From assembly GCA_023254055.1 (NCBI GenBank), contig JALQYN010000003.1, positions 1-64,000 of the forward strand: 64,000 nt of DNA. Reading direction: 5' to 3'. Under the pieces are notes generated by a model. It saw nothing but the letters and a program-made list of their open reading frames with translations, was not told the DNA's origin and searched no databases. Within the stretch, counting starts at the first letter, position 1; each line of letters begins with the position of its first letter. Shown here piece by piece: positions 24,020 to 32,371 of the stretch. The stretch is from Polaribacter sp. GTDB taxonomy: Bacteria; Bacteroidota; Bacteroidia; Flavobacteriales; Flavobacteriaceae. The translations under genes and the position numbers were made by a program.

Positions 24020-26401
24020 ATGAAAGTTCTCAAAAAAGTACTAAAGGTTGTTGTTGTATTAGTCGTTTTAATTTTTATTGGGCTTTGGTTGTTTAGCAGA
24101 ACTTTGCATCCAACGTATAACGGAGAGTTAGATTTAGCCAATATTTCTGATGAAGTTACCGTGTATTATGATGAGGTTGGTGTGCCACATATCAACGCTC
24201 AAAATCAAAAAGATGCATTTACTGCTTTAGGGTATGTGCATGCTCAAGATAGATTATGGCAAATGGAATTGATACGAAGAATTGCAGCAGGAAGACTGGC
24301 AGAAATTTTTGGAAAAGAATTGATTAAAACAGATAAGTTTTTCTCTGGATTGGGAATTGAGGAAGCTTCTTCAAAGACCATAAAAAACCTCGATAAAAAT
24401 TCTGAGGCCTACAAATTAACAATGGCATATTTAGACGGAATTAATCAATTTATGGAGAATGGACCGACGCCTATTGAGTTTTATTTAGTTGGGGTTGATA
24501 AAGAAAAATACACCATAAAAGATGTATATAATGTGTTTGGTTATATGGCATTTAGTTTTGCAGCGGCTCATAAAACAGACCCGATGTTGAATGAAGTAAA
24601 AGAAAAATTAGGCGCAGCCTATTTTAATGAAATTAGTTTGTCAAATGTTAAAAATACCGAGTTAATTCAGAATCAAAAGAAACCTATTTTAACAGCAAGC
24701 GTTGCTGCTGCAATGCAAGACTTGTATAAAAATTTACCATTATCACCATTTATTGGAAGTAATTCTTGGGTAATTGGCGCTGATAAAACAAAAAACGGTC
24801 GTGTCATTTTTGCCAACGATCCTCATATAGGTTATGCGCAACCTTCTGTTTGGTATCAATCACATATCAAAACACCAAATTATGAAATATACGGATTCAA
24901 TTTAGCACTTTCTCCATTTGCATTAATCGGTCATAACAGAGAATATGCATACGGAATGACCATGTTTGAGAATGATGATATCGATTTTTATTTTGAAAAG
25001 AATAACCCAAACAATCCAAATGAATACCTAACAGAAAATGGATATAAAAGGTATGATGTTATTGAAAAAAGAATCAAAGTAAAAGGCGAAAAAGACTCTG
25101 TTTATCAAATAAAGGTAAGTCAGCATGGTCCAATTATGAATGATTTAATCGAGCATATTGATGAAAAAAGACCATTGGCCATGCAATGGATTTACACGAA
25201 GCTAAATAACGAATTGTTAGAGTTGTCACATCAAATGTCTCATGCTAATTCTCTCGCAGAATTTAAAAATGCAGCAAGTAAATTACATGCACCTGGGTTA
25301 AACATCATGTATGGTGATGCAAAAAATAATATTGCTTGGTTTGCTTCTGGAAGATTGTATAAATATAGAGAGGGAGTAAACACAAAAACCATTTTAGATG
25401 GAGCTTCTGGAGCAGATGAAATCTTAGAGTATTTTGATTTCGAGGAAAATCCAATGTCAATAAATCCGAGTATCAATTATGTGTATTCTGCCAATAATCA
25501 ACCTGATTCAATCAAAGGAGGTTTGTATCCAGGCTATTATTTACCAGAAGATAGAGCTAAGCGAATTGTGAGTTTGTTAGAGGCAAAAAACGATTTTACC
25601 AAAGAAGATGTTGCTAACATGATTTATGATGTTACCTCTGCAACAGTATCTTCTAATATTGCAAATTTAGCAACCGGAATTGATACAAAGAACTTAACGC
25701 CAAGTGAAAAATTAAGCTTGAATTATTTATCTAAATGGAATGGTTTTTATGGAGAAAAAGAAATAGCTCCAACCATTTACAATCGATTTATTTATGAAGT
25801 TTTGGTAGCGACTTATAAAGATGAAATGGGTAAAAGCTTCAATCAATTTATTAATACACCATACCAAGACAAGGCATTTGTAGAGCAAATTGTGAGAGAA
25901 GAATCTGTTTGGTGGGACGATGTGCATACCAAAGATAAAAAAGAAACGAGAACAGACATAATTACCAGTTCATATAAAAAAGCTATTGCCTTTTTAGGAA
26001 ATCAATTGGGAGAAAATGTGCAAGATTGGACTTGGGATCGAGTGATTTCTGTTGAGCACGGACACGCTTTAGGAAAAGTTGCTGCTTTACGTAAGTATTT
26101 TAATGTTGGCCCTTTTAAAACTAGAGGTGGAAACGAAGTAATAAACAACCAGATTTTTAATTTAGATAGCACAGGGGTATACAAAATTACTGCTGGACCT
26201 TCTACACGTAGAATTGTAGATTTTTCTGATGTAGAAAACAGTTTGGGGATTTTACCAACCGGACAATCTGGAAATGTGTTTAGTCCGCATTACAAAGATC
26301 AAGCTCAAAAATATGTGGATGGCGAATTTGTAAAAATGAGCCTCAATGAGGCATATATTAAGAAAAGTAAAAATGTGTTGGTGTTTAAGATGAAGAAATA
26401 G
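24020..26401 (+). CDS. Penicillin acylase family N-terminal-nucleophile hydrolase
   Basis: With the start at 24020 the product is 793 aa. An N-terminal hydrophobic segment (VVVVLVVLIFIGLWLF) anchors or exports it. Members cleave themselves into alpha and beta chains. The new beta-chain N-terminus should be Ser247 in IGSNSWVIG, the nucleophile. Other conserved parts are FANDPHIGY, DNxNVFFAS-like AKNNIAWFASG and the GHALGK segment near the C-terminus. Substrates may be acyl-homoserine lactones, other amides or beta-lactams, and none can be chosen here. The gene is alone and converges with the nitroreductase gene. Confidence 0.9.
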   Translation: MKVLKKVLKVVVVLVVLIFIGLWLFSRTLHPTYNGELDLANISDEVTVYYDEVGVPHINAQNQKDAFTALGYVHAQDRLWQMELIRRIAAGRLAEIFGKELIKTDKFFSGLGIEEASSKTIKNLDKNSEAYKLTMAYLDGINQFMENGPTPIEFYLVGVDKEKYTIKDVYNVFGYMAFSFAAAHKTDPMLNEVKEKLGAAYFNEISLSNVKNTELIQNQKKPILTASVAAAMQDLYKNLPLSPFIGSNSWVIGADKTKNGRVIFANDPHIGYAQPSVWYQSHIKTPNYEIYGFNLALSPFALIGHNREYAYGMTMFENDDIDFYFEKNNPNNPNEYLTENGYKRYDVIEKRIKVKGEKDSVYQIKVSQHGPIMNDLIEHIDEKRPLAMQWIYTKLNNELLELSHQMSHANSLAEFKNAASKLHAPGLNIMYGDAKNNIAWFASGRLYKYREGVNTKTILDGASGADEILEYFDFEENPMSINPSINYVYSANNQPDSIKGGLYPGYYLPEDRAKRIVSLLEAKNDFTKEDVANMIYDVTSATVSSNIANLATGIDTKNLTPSEKLSLNYLSKWNGFYGEKEIAPTIYNRFIYEVLVATYKDEMGKSFNQFINTPYQDKAFVEQIVREESVWWDDVHTKDKKETRTDIITSSYKKAIAFLGNQLGENVQDWTWDRVISVEHGHALGKVAALRKYFNVGPFKTRGGNEVINNQIFNLDSTGVYKITAGPSTRRIVDFSDVENSLGILPTGQSGNVFSPHYKDQAQKYVDGEFVKMSLNEAYIKKSKNVLVFKMKK

Positions 26402-26433
26402 TATTTCCTCGCCTACACAATAACCAAAATAGT

Positions 26434-27171
26434 CTAAACCTCTTTATAAATTTCTTCAAACGGAATTCTAAAACGTTCTCCGTACACGCCTTTTTCTGTT
26501 CTTATTCCGCATGAAACAATCATATTTATTTCTGCACCAATTGGTAAGCCCAATGCGCTTTTTACGCGCCAAGTATCTGAGCCTTCCATTGGGCACGTAT
26601 CATAATTGATTGCTGCCATGCTAGTCATAAAATTTTGTGCCGCTAAACCACATGTTTTGTGGGCTACAATTCGCATGTCTTTTTGACGAACTTCTCTGTA
26701 AATAGGTCTAAAAATCCCTGTGATTAAAATCAAGAGATATTTTATCCAACCAAAAATTCCGAAGAAATCTCTATAGGCAAACGGAATAATTTTCCCATAA
26801 TAATTTCTAACCATTTTCTCTCTTTTGCTTTGTTCAGCTTTCGGGTTGTTTTTTCCAAAAACAGAGTCCATAAAAGCTAAATTTGCTTTGGCACGTTGTT
26901 TCCATAAATCTTTCCGCACAACAAATACCACTAATTGTTGTGCTGTTTTTGCCGCATTTTGATTGAAACAAAAAGGGGCAATTTTTGCAATCATCTCTTT
27001 TGAAGTAATGTGATAAAATTCCCACAATTGCATATTGCTACTGTTTGGAGCCAAGCTTGCTTGTTCAATACATTTTTTAACGAGGGCTGTGTTTAAGGGT
27101 TTTTCAGGGTCAAATATTCTTACAGATCTTCTATAATGAATAGCTTCTGAAACTGTTTTTTCGTTTGTCAT
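26434..27171 (-). CDS. Nitroreductase family flavoprotein
   Basis: The 245-aa FMN-dependent NAD(P)H oxidoreductase has the N-terminal RRSVRIFDPEKPL arginine cluster that binds FMN. ASLAPNSSNMQLWEF (SSxNxQ-type) and the C-terminal GIRTEKGVYGERFR follow. The natural substrate is unknown. It is the third gene of an operon with the alkane monooxygenase and aldehyde dehydrogenase, 7 bases after the latter. It might reduce an aldehyde-type by-product or feed electrons to the pathway, which is an inference from position. Confidence 0.88.
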   Translation of the reverse strand: MTNEKTVSEAIHYRRSVRIFDPEKPLNTALVKKCIEQASLAPNSSNMQLWEFYHITSKEMIAKIAPFCFNQNAAKTAQQLVVFVVRKDLWKQRAKANLAFMDSVFGKNNPKAEQSKREKMVRNYYGKIIPFAYRDFFGIFGWIKYLLILITGIFRPIYREVRQKDMRIVAHKTCGLAAQNFMTSMAAINYDTCPMEGSDTWRVKSALGLPIGAEINMIVSCGIRTEKGVYGERFRIPFEEIYKEV

Positions 27172-27178
27172 GTTGCTC

Positions 27179-28555
27179 TTATGAAAATAATTTCATGAAT
27201 GTTTTTAGTGTTTTCAGCTTTCCTTTGTAAGGAGCATATCTCATTGGAAGATCTAACCAATTGTAGCGTCTAGTTACTCCTTTCTTGTGTGAAAATAAAT
27301 CGAACGTTTGCTTGCCGTGATAAGAACCAATTCCGCTTTCTCCAACGCCTCCAAAAGGTAAATGATGATTTGCAAAATGCACCGTTGTATCGTTGATGGT
27401 TCCTCCTCCAAATGAATATTTTGTAATCATTTTATTTGCAAATTTTTTGTTTCCAGAAAATACATAGAGAGCTAGTGGTTTTTCATATTTATGGATGATG
27501 TTTTCAAGGTCTTTTTCAGTTTCATAGGAAATTACAGGAGAAATAGGGCCAAATATTTCACCCTTCATTACTTCACTATCCAAACTAGGTTCGTCAATTA
27601 AAGTGGGAGCAATGTAATTGTCTTCTCGATTTGTTTTTCCGCCAACTAAAAAGGTTTCATTTTCTAACATAGAAGCTAATCGGTCAAAGTTTCGTTGATT
27701 TACAATCCGTGGATAATCTTTAGAGTCTTCTGGATTTTTGCCATACGCAATTTCAATTTCACTTTTAAAACAACTTACAAAGTCGTCTTTTACAGATTTG
27801 TGAATCAACAAATAATCTGGCGCAATACAAGTTTGCCCACCATTGATAAATTTTCCCCAAACAATTCTTTTTGCAGCTAACTTTATATTAGCAGTTTTGT
27901 CAATAATGCAAGGGTTTTTTCCTCCTAATTCTAGAGTAACCGGAGTTAAAAACCGTGCTGCTGCTTTGGCAACAATTTTACCCACCTGAACACTTCCTGT
28001 AAAGAAAATATAATCCCAACGTTCTGCTAACAATTCGGTAGAAACATCCACACCACCTTCAACAACAGCAACTAATTTTTTATCGAAAACCGATTCGATA
28101 ATTTCTTTGGTTATTTTACTGGTGTTTGGTGTTAGTTCAGAGGGTTTTAATACCACGGTATTTCCTGCGGCTATGGCTCCAATTAACGGAACTAATGCCA
28201 ATTGATATGGGTAGTTCCAAGGAGCTATTATTAAAACGGCTCCGTAGGGTTCTTTATAAATTTTACTAGAAGACGGAAAGTTTAATAAAGCTGGAGTAAC
28301 ATGCTGAGGTTTTGCCCAATAGTTTATGTTCTTGATGGTTCTTTTCAATTCAGAAATGACAATTGATGTTTCTGTCATTACACTTTCGTATTCAGATTTT
28401 TTAAAATCTAAATACAAAGCATCAACAATCTCTTTTTCTTTTTCTAAAACAACGGTTAATAGTCTTTTTAAAAGTTGTTTTCTTACAGAAACATTTTTGG
28501 TTTGTTGATCTGCAAAATGATTTTTTTGCGCTTGAACGAGTGCTGGAATATTCAT
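27179..28555 (-). CDS. Aldehyde dehydrogenase (fatty aldehyde type)
   Basis: The 458-aa NAD(P)-dependent aldehyde dehydrogenase resembles the class 3/YwdH-like group. The catalytic Cys lies in NGGQTCIAPDY near residue 241, the Glu in TLELGGKNP, and the cofactor loop is FFTGSVQVGK. Members of this group have a hydrophobic C-terminal tail in fatty aldehyde dehydrogenases, as in the LKTLKTFMKLFS tail here. It follows the alkane monooxygenase with 5 bases between, so it would oxidise the aldehyde made after hydroxylation. Confidence 0.92.
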   Translation of the reverse strand: MNIPALVQAQKNHFADQQTKNVSVRKQLLKRLLTVVLEKEKEIVDALYLDFKKSEYESVMTETSIVISELKRTIKNINYWAKPQHVTPALLNFPSSSKIYKEPYGAVLIIAPWNYPYQLALVPLIGAIAAGNTVVLKPSELTPNTSKITKEIIESVFDKKLVAVVEGGVDVSTELLAERWDYIFFTGSVQVGKIVAKAAARFLTPVTLELGGKNPCIIDKTANIKLAAKRIVWGKFINGGQTCIAPDYLLIHKSVKDDFVSCFKSEIEIAYGKNPEDSKDYPRIVNQRNFDRLASMLENETFLVGGKTNREDNYIAPTLIDEPSLDSEVMKGEIFGPISPVISYETEKDLENIIHKYEKPLALYVFSGNKKFANKMITKYSFGGGTINDTTVHFANHHLPFGGVGESGIGSYHGKQTFDLFSHKKGVTRRYNWLDLPMRYAPYKGKLKTLKTFMKLFS

Positions 28556-28560
28556 AAATC

Positions 28561-29592
28561 CTATTGTTCTTTAAGTTTTGTGTTCATCACCGAAAACCAT
28601 AATGGCGGAATTAATGCTAAAATCACCATTCCTGGATAACCAGTGGGCATTTGTGGACTTTCTGGTAACGATTTTAATAATTGATAATGTTTGCTTCCGT
28701 TGTAATGATGGTCTGAATGTCGCGATAAATTAAACAACATCAGTTTGCCAATTACATGATCTGAGTTCCAAGAATGTGTTCTTTTTACTTTTTCATACCT
28801 GCCTGTTTCAGATTGGTTTCTTAAAAGTCCATAATGTTCAATATAATTGACACTTTCTAATAATAAAATTCCGATGATCGAAGCTGCAAGAAAGCAACTC
28901 AGTACAAATAATCCGAAGACATAATATATAGCGCCCAATAAAATGATGTTTGCCAACGTGTAGATAATCATTCTGTTTTGATAATGAAACCAACTTCTTC
29001 TAGAAAGTTGTAAGCGTTTGTTTTCTAATTGCCAAGCTTGTTTGTAACTCGTAAAATGAGAGCGAATCCAAAAGCTATATAGAAGCTCACTTTTTCTTGC
29101 TGTTGCAGCATCTTTTGGTGTGGCAACATTTAAATGATGCCCAGCATTATGATATGGTAAAAAATGTGTGTTTAAAGAGCTAAGCAATAATATTTCTCCT
29201 AAAAATTCATCAAATCTGTTATTTCTGTGACCTAATTCGTGTCCAACATTTATACCGAGTGTTCCGCACATCAACCCCATTCCAAAGATCCTTCCAATCA
29301 ATTCCAAGGGAGTTAAATTGGGTTCTTGAATTGCATAAAAAAATAAATACAAGAAGTACAATTGTACAGGAATTGTTAGGTATAAAATATAGGTATACAT
29401 TTTATTTTCTTTTTCAATTTGTTCTTGTTCTTTGCTGTAATTTTCTGCAGTTGGCTTGAAGAAAAACTCTAAAAGAGGCACCAACCCGAAAAATAGAATC
29501 AAGGGTAAAAACGTATACCATCCATTCATGGTAAACGAAAAATAAACACTAATAGGTAGTGAAAAAACAGTTAAAAATTTTAGGCTTTTCAT
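28561..29592 (-). CDS. alkB: Alkane 1-monooxygenase-like membrane di-iron hydroxylase
   Basis: The 343-aa membrane fatty-acid-hydroxylase-fold protein has about six membrane helices. The three histidine clusters that hold the di-iron centre are HELGHRNN, HNAGHH and RHSDHHYNGSKHYQLL. The last is the AlkB hallmark. It would insert oxygen into a terminal carbon of a medium-chain alkane or related lipid. It heads the operon with aldehyde dehydrogenase and nitroreductase. No rubredoxin or rubredoxin reductase lies nearby, so the electron donor must come from elsewhere. Confidence 0.88.
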   Translation of the reverse strand: MKSLKFLTVFSLPISVYFSFTMNGWYTFLPLILFFGLVPLLEFFFKPTAENYSKEQEQIEKENKMYTYILYLTIPVQLYFLYLFFYAIQEPNLTPLELIGRIFGMGLMCGTLGINVGHELGHRNNRFDEFLGEILLLSSLNTHFLPYHNAGHHLNVATPKDAATARKSELLYSFWIRSHFTSYKQAWQLENKRLQLSRRSWFHYQNRMIIYTLANIILLGAIYYVFGLFVLSCFLAASIIGILLLESVNYIEHYGLLRNQSETGRYEKVKRTHSWNSDHVIGKLMLFNLSRHSDHHYNGSKHYQLLKSLPESPQMPTGYPGMVILALIPPLWFSVMNTKLKEQ

Positions 29593-29619
29593 ATGATAAA
29601 TGATTTCTGCCTAAATATA

Positions 29620-29627
29620 CAAAATTA
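29620..29627 (-). promoter_or_regulatory. Putative -7 element for the alkane monooxygenase operon
   Basis: The minus strand reads TAATTTTG, an exact TAnnTTTG match, 28 bases before the ATG at 29592. It overlaps the stop codon of the pseudouridine synthase gene, so the operon could be expressed separately from the genes upstream. Confidence 0.45.
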
Positions 29628-30311
29628 AGTACACGAATCCCAAATAGGATCTTTAGCTAAAGGAGCAGTAATAGAAATTGTTTCTTTACTTACAGGATGC
29701 GTAAAATTGATGTTTCGAGCATGTAAGTGAATACTTCCATCTTTATTACTTCTGTTGAACCCATATTTTAAATCGCCCTTAATAGGAGACCCAATAGTAG
29801 ATAATTGACATCTAATTTGATGATGGCGACCCGTTTCTAAATCGATTTCTAACAACGAATAATTATCTAGTTTTTTAAGGGTTTTATAATGTAAAACAGC
29901 TTTTTTACTACCTTCAACTTCGTTGGTATATGCTGTGGATTTGTTGTTTTTGGGGTTCTTTTTTAAGAAATTAATTAAAGTGTCAAATTCTTTTTTTGGT
30001 TGATTTTTTACAACAGCCCAATATGTTTTCTGAATGGTTTTTTCTCGAAGCATTTTGTTTAAACGTTCTAATGCTTTAGAAGTTCTTGCAAAAATAATCA
30101 CGCCACTAGTGGGTCTGTCTAATCGATGAACAACCCCTAAAAAAACATCACCTGGTTTGTTGTATTTTTCTTTGATGTATTCTTTCACAACATCACTCAA
30201 AGGCTTGTCTCTTGTTTTATCACCTTGCGTAATATCTCCAGCACGTTTATTTACAATGACAATATGATTGTCTTCAAATAAAACCTGTAAATTTTCTTTT
30301 GTAGATAACAT
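29625..30311 (-). CDS. RluA-family RNA pseudouridine synthase
   Basis: The 228-aa enzyme converts specific uridines in rRNA or tRNA to pseudouridine. The catalytic Asp lies in HRLDRPTSGVIIF. ETGRHHQIRCQL is the family's RNA-binding active-site motif. It is a short RluA form without the N-terminal S4 domain. Its target site cannot be inferred. It lies 5 bases downstream of engB, within a minus-strand operon of three genes. Confidence 0.9.
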   Translation of the reverse strand: MLSTKENLQVLFEDNHIVIVNKRAGDITQGDKTRDKPLSDVVKEYIKEKYNKPGDVFLGVVHRLDRPTSGVIIFARTSKALERLNKMLREKTIQKTYWAVVKNQPKKEFDTLINFLKKNPKNNKSTAYTNEVEGSKKAVLHYKTLKKLDNYSLLEIDLETGRHHQIRCQLSTIGSPIKGDLKYGFNRSNKDGSIHLHARNINFTHPVSKETISITAPLAKDPIWDSCT

Positions 30312-30316
30312 GACTG

Positions 30317-30928
30317 TTATTTAAAATTATCTGCAACGTCTATATTTATGTTTTCAATAAAATCTAAAACTTCTTTTCTTCCAAGACTTGTAGATGAAGA
30401 GGTTAAAAATGATTGAGGAAGGCTTTCCCAGTATTGCAATAATTTCTTTTTGTAAGAGGTAATTTGTTTGTTGATTTTTGAGCTTCCTAATTTATCTGCT
30501 TTGGTAAAAATAATGCAAAACGGGAGTTGGTTTTCACCCAAAAACTGCATAAATTCTAAATCGATTTTCTGCGGATCATGTCTACAGTCAATTAAAACAA
30601 ATGTACACACTAAGTTTTGGCGTTGTTTAAAATAATCTTCTATAAACTTTTGAAATCCGGCTCGCATTTTTTTTGAAACTTTAGCGTAGCCATAGCCAGG
30701 TAAATCTACTAAAAACCAAGACTCATTTATTTTAAAATGATTGATTAATTGTGTTTTTCCAGGAGTTCCAGAAATTTTAGCCAAATCTTTACGCTCCATT
30801 AACATGTTGATTAATGAAGATTTACCAACATTAGATCTGCCAATAAAAGCATATTCAGGAATAAATTCTGCTGGACATTTAGCAACATCTGTATTGCTAA
30901 TGATAAAATCTGCTGATTTGATTTTCAT
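30317..30928 (-). CDS. engB: EngB/YsxC ribosome biogenesis GTPase
   Basis: The 203-aa Era/Obg-type GTPase is essential for 50S assembly in known bacteria. G1 is GRSNVGKSSLI, G3 is DLPGYGYAKV, G4 is TKADK and G5 is the SSSTSLG region. Length is normal for the family. It lies between an alpha/beta hydrolase and an RluA gene with 6- and 5-base gaps, so the three are co-transcribed. Confidence 0.95.
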   Translation of the reverse strand: MKIKSADFIISNTDVAKCPAEFIPEYAFIGRSNVGKSSLINMLMERKDLAKISGTPGKTQLINHFKINESWFLVDLPGYGYAKVSKKMRAGFQKFIEDYFKQRQNLVCTFVLIDCRHDPQKIDLEFMQFLGENQLPFCIIFTKADKLGSSKINKQITSYKKKLLQYWESLPQSFLTSSSTSLGRKEVLDFIENINIDVADNFK

Positions 30929-30934
30929 TTGAAA

Positions 30935-31699
30935 TTAAATATTTCTTGTAGTAAGCCAAGTGTCTAATACTTTATTAAACTCTTCAGGCCTTTCCATCAT
31001 TGCAGCATGACCACATTTATCTATCCAAAACAAGTCAGAGTCTGGTAAAAACTTATTGAAATCTACAGCTACCTCAGGCGGAGTAACCTTGTCTTGTTTA
31101 CCCCAAATTAAACATGTTGGTTGCTTCATTTTTGGTAAATCTTTCGCCATATTATGTCTAATCGCACTTTTAGCAATTGCTAAAGTTCTTATCAAAGAAC
31201 TTCGGTCGTTAATTACAACATACACATCATCAATCAATTCTTCAGTAGCAATAGCTGGATCATAAAAAACATCACGTGCTTTTTTAGTTACATAGTCCCT
31301 GTCTCCTCTTCTTGGATAGCTATCTCCCATTGAGTTTTCGTACAATCCAGAACTTCCAGTAAGTACTAAAGCTTTTACTTTATCAGGATAATGTTTAGAA
31401 AAATACAGTCCTATGTGCCCCCCTAACGAGTTTCCAACAAGAATTACGCGCTCTAATTTTTTAAACACAATAAAGTCATTTAAAAATTTTGCTAAATTTT
31501 TAATATTGGTTTTTAATAACGGTAAAGAATACAAAGGTAATTCTGGAATTAAAACTTTATAGCCTTTGTTAGAGAAATAATTAAAGGTTTCATCAAAATT
31601 GCTCAACGCTCCCATTAGGCCATGCAATATAACTATTGCCTGTCCTTCACCTGCTTCTGCATACGTAAACTTACCTTCTGTAATTAAGTTTTCTGTCAT
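30935..31699 (-). CDS. Alpha/beta hydrolase
   Basis: The 254-aa protein has the alpha/beta-hydrolase fold. HGLMGALSNF gives the oxyanion loop, GNSLGGHIGLYFS the nucleophile Ser, the acid Asp is near WGKQDKVTP, and HAAMMERPEEFN supplies the His. The substrate is unknown. It may be an ester or a small metabolite. It is the first gene of the operon with engB and rluA-like and is divergent from mraZ. This arrangement may be conserved beside the division cluster in related genomes. Confidence 0.85.
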   Translation of the reverse strand: MTENLITEGKFTYAEAGEGQAIVILHGLMGALSNFDETFNYFSNKGYKVLIPELPLYSLPLLKTNIKNLAKFLNDFIVFKKLERVILVGNSLGGHIGLYFSKHYPDKVKALVLTGSSGLYENSMGDSYPRRGDRDYVTKKARDVFYDPAIATEELIDDVYVVINDRSSLIRTLAIAKSAIRHNMAKDLPKMKQPTCLIWGKQDKVTPPEVAVDFNKFLPDSDLFWIDKCGHAAMMERPEEFNKVLDTWLTTRNI

Positions 31700-31724
31700 G
31701 GTCTAAATTGATTTGACTTTGTGG

Positions 31725-31732
31725 CAAATGTA
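31725..31732 (-). promoter_or_regulatory. Putative -7 element for the hydrolase-engB operon
   Basis: The minus strand reads TACATTTG, an exact TAnnTTTG match, 26 bases before the ATG at 31699. It is divergent from the mraZ promoter 140 bases away. Confidence 0.5.
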
Positions 31733-31770
31733 GTTTTTTTTTGGCACATATACATTTTTTATCCAAAGAG

Positions 31771-31828
31771 CAAAAAACGAAACGTATGTGCTAAAGGGTC
31801 AATATTTTACAGAAAAATTCGTTTTTTG
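31771..31828. other. 11-bp inverted repeat in the mraZ upstream region
   Basis: CAAAAAACGAA (31771-31781) and TTCGTTTTTTG (31818-31828) are perfect complements separated by 36 bases. GCACATA (31744 onward) and TATGTGC (about 31785 onward) form a second, overlapping inverted pair. Both lie between the divergent promoters of the hydrolase operon and mraZ, upstream of the MraZ boxes. They could be regulatory-protein sites. Confidence 0.4.
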
Positions 31829-31835
31829 TAATAAT

Positions 31836-31865
31836 GTGGTAAAAAGTGGTAAAAAGTGGTAAAAA
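31836..31865 (+). promoter_or_regulatory. Three tandem MraZ-type operator boxes
   Basis: GTGGTAAAAA is repeated three times without a gap (31836, 31846, 31856), so TGGTA half-sites recur every 10 bp on one face of the helix. Known MraZ operators are direct repeats of TGGGN with 10-bp spacing just upstream of mraZ. The third box ends 6 bases before the TACTTTTG -7 element. Binding would therefore block polymerase, which fits MraZ autoregulation of the whole cluster. Note TGGTA in place of the usual TGGGA. Confidence 0.85.
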
Positions 31866-31870
31866 ATTTT

Positions 31871-31878
31871 TACTTTTG
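31871..31878 (+). promoter_or_regulatory. -7 element of the mraZ/dcw promoter
   Basis: TACTTTTG matches TAnnTTTG exactly and directly follows the operator boxes. Transcription would begin near 31884, giving a leader of about 23 bases to mraZ. Confidence 0.65.
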
Positions 31879-31906
31879 AAAATCGAAGCAATGAGTAAAT
31901 AACTGA

Positions 31907-32371
31907 ATGAATCTAATTGGTACATACGAATGTAAAGCTGATGCTAAAGGGAGGGTGATGTTTTCATCTGCTCTTAAAAAGCAGTTGATGCCTGTTGTAT
32001 CTGAAGGGTTTGTAGTTAAAAGAGCTGTTTTTCAGTCTTGTTTGGAATTATATCCAATGAAAGAATGGAACTTGATGATGGATAAAATCAATACGTTAAA
32101 TCGTTTTGTAAAAAAGAACAATGATTTCATTAGAAGGTTTACAGCTGGAGTTAAAGTAGTGGAATTAGATGCTTCTGGGAGATTATTGATACCTAAAGAT
32201 TTATGTCAATTCGCAGGAATAGAAAAACAAGTTGTTTTGTCTTCTGCAGTTAACATAATTGAAATTTGGGACAAAGACAAATATGAAAAAGCAATTGATA
32301 ATGCAGCTGTTGATTTTGCAGAATTAGCAGAAGAGGTGATGGGAAAAACACAAGCAGATGAGTTATCATAA
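31907..32371 (+). CDS. mraZ: MraZ, transcriptional repressor of the division/cell wall cluster
   Basis: The 154-aa protein has two AbrB-like swapped-hairpin domains. The first starts GTYECKADAKGRVMFS (DxxGR motif) and the second VVELDASGRLLIP. The protein forms rings that bind the direct-repeat operator found just upstream. It overlaps rsmH by 14 bases, coupling it to the rest of the cluster. Length is normal. Confidence 0.95.
   Translation: MNLIGTYECKADAKGRVMFSSALKKQLMPVVSEGFVVKRAVFQSCLELYPMKEWNLMMDKINTLNRFVKKNNDFIRRFTAGVKVVELDASGRLLIPKDLCQFAGIEKQVVLSSAVNIIEIWDKDKYEKAIDNAAVDFAELAEEVMGKTQADELS

Noticed and set aside
31836-31865. Tandem GTGGTAAAAA as a possible CRISPR or microsatellite
   Set aside because: Units are contiguous without spacers and located exactly where MraZ boxes are expected, so an operator is the better reading.
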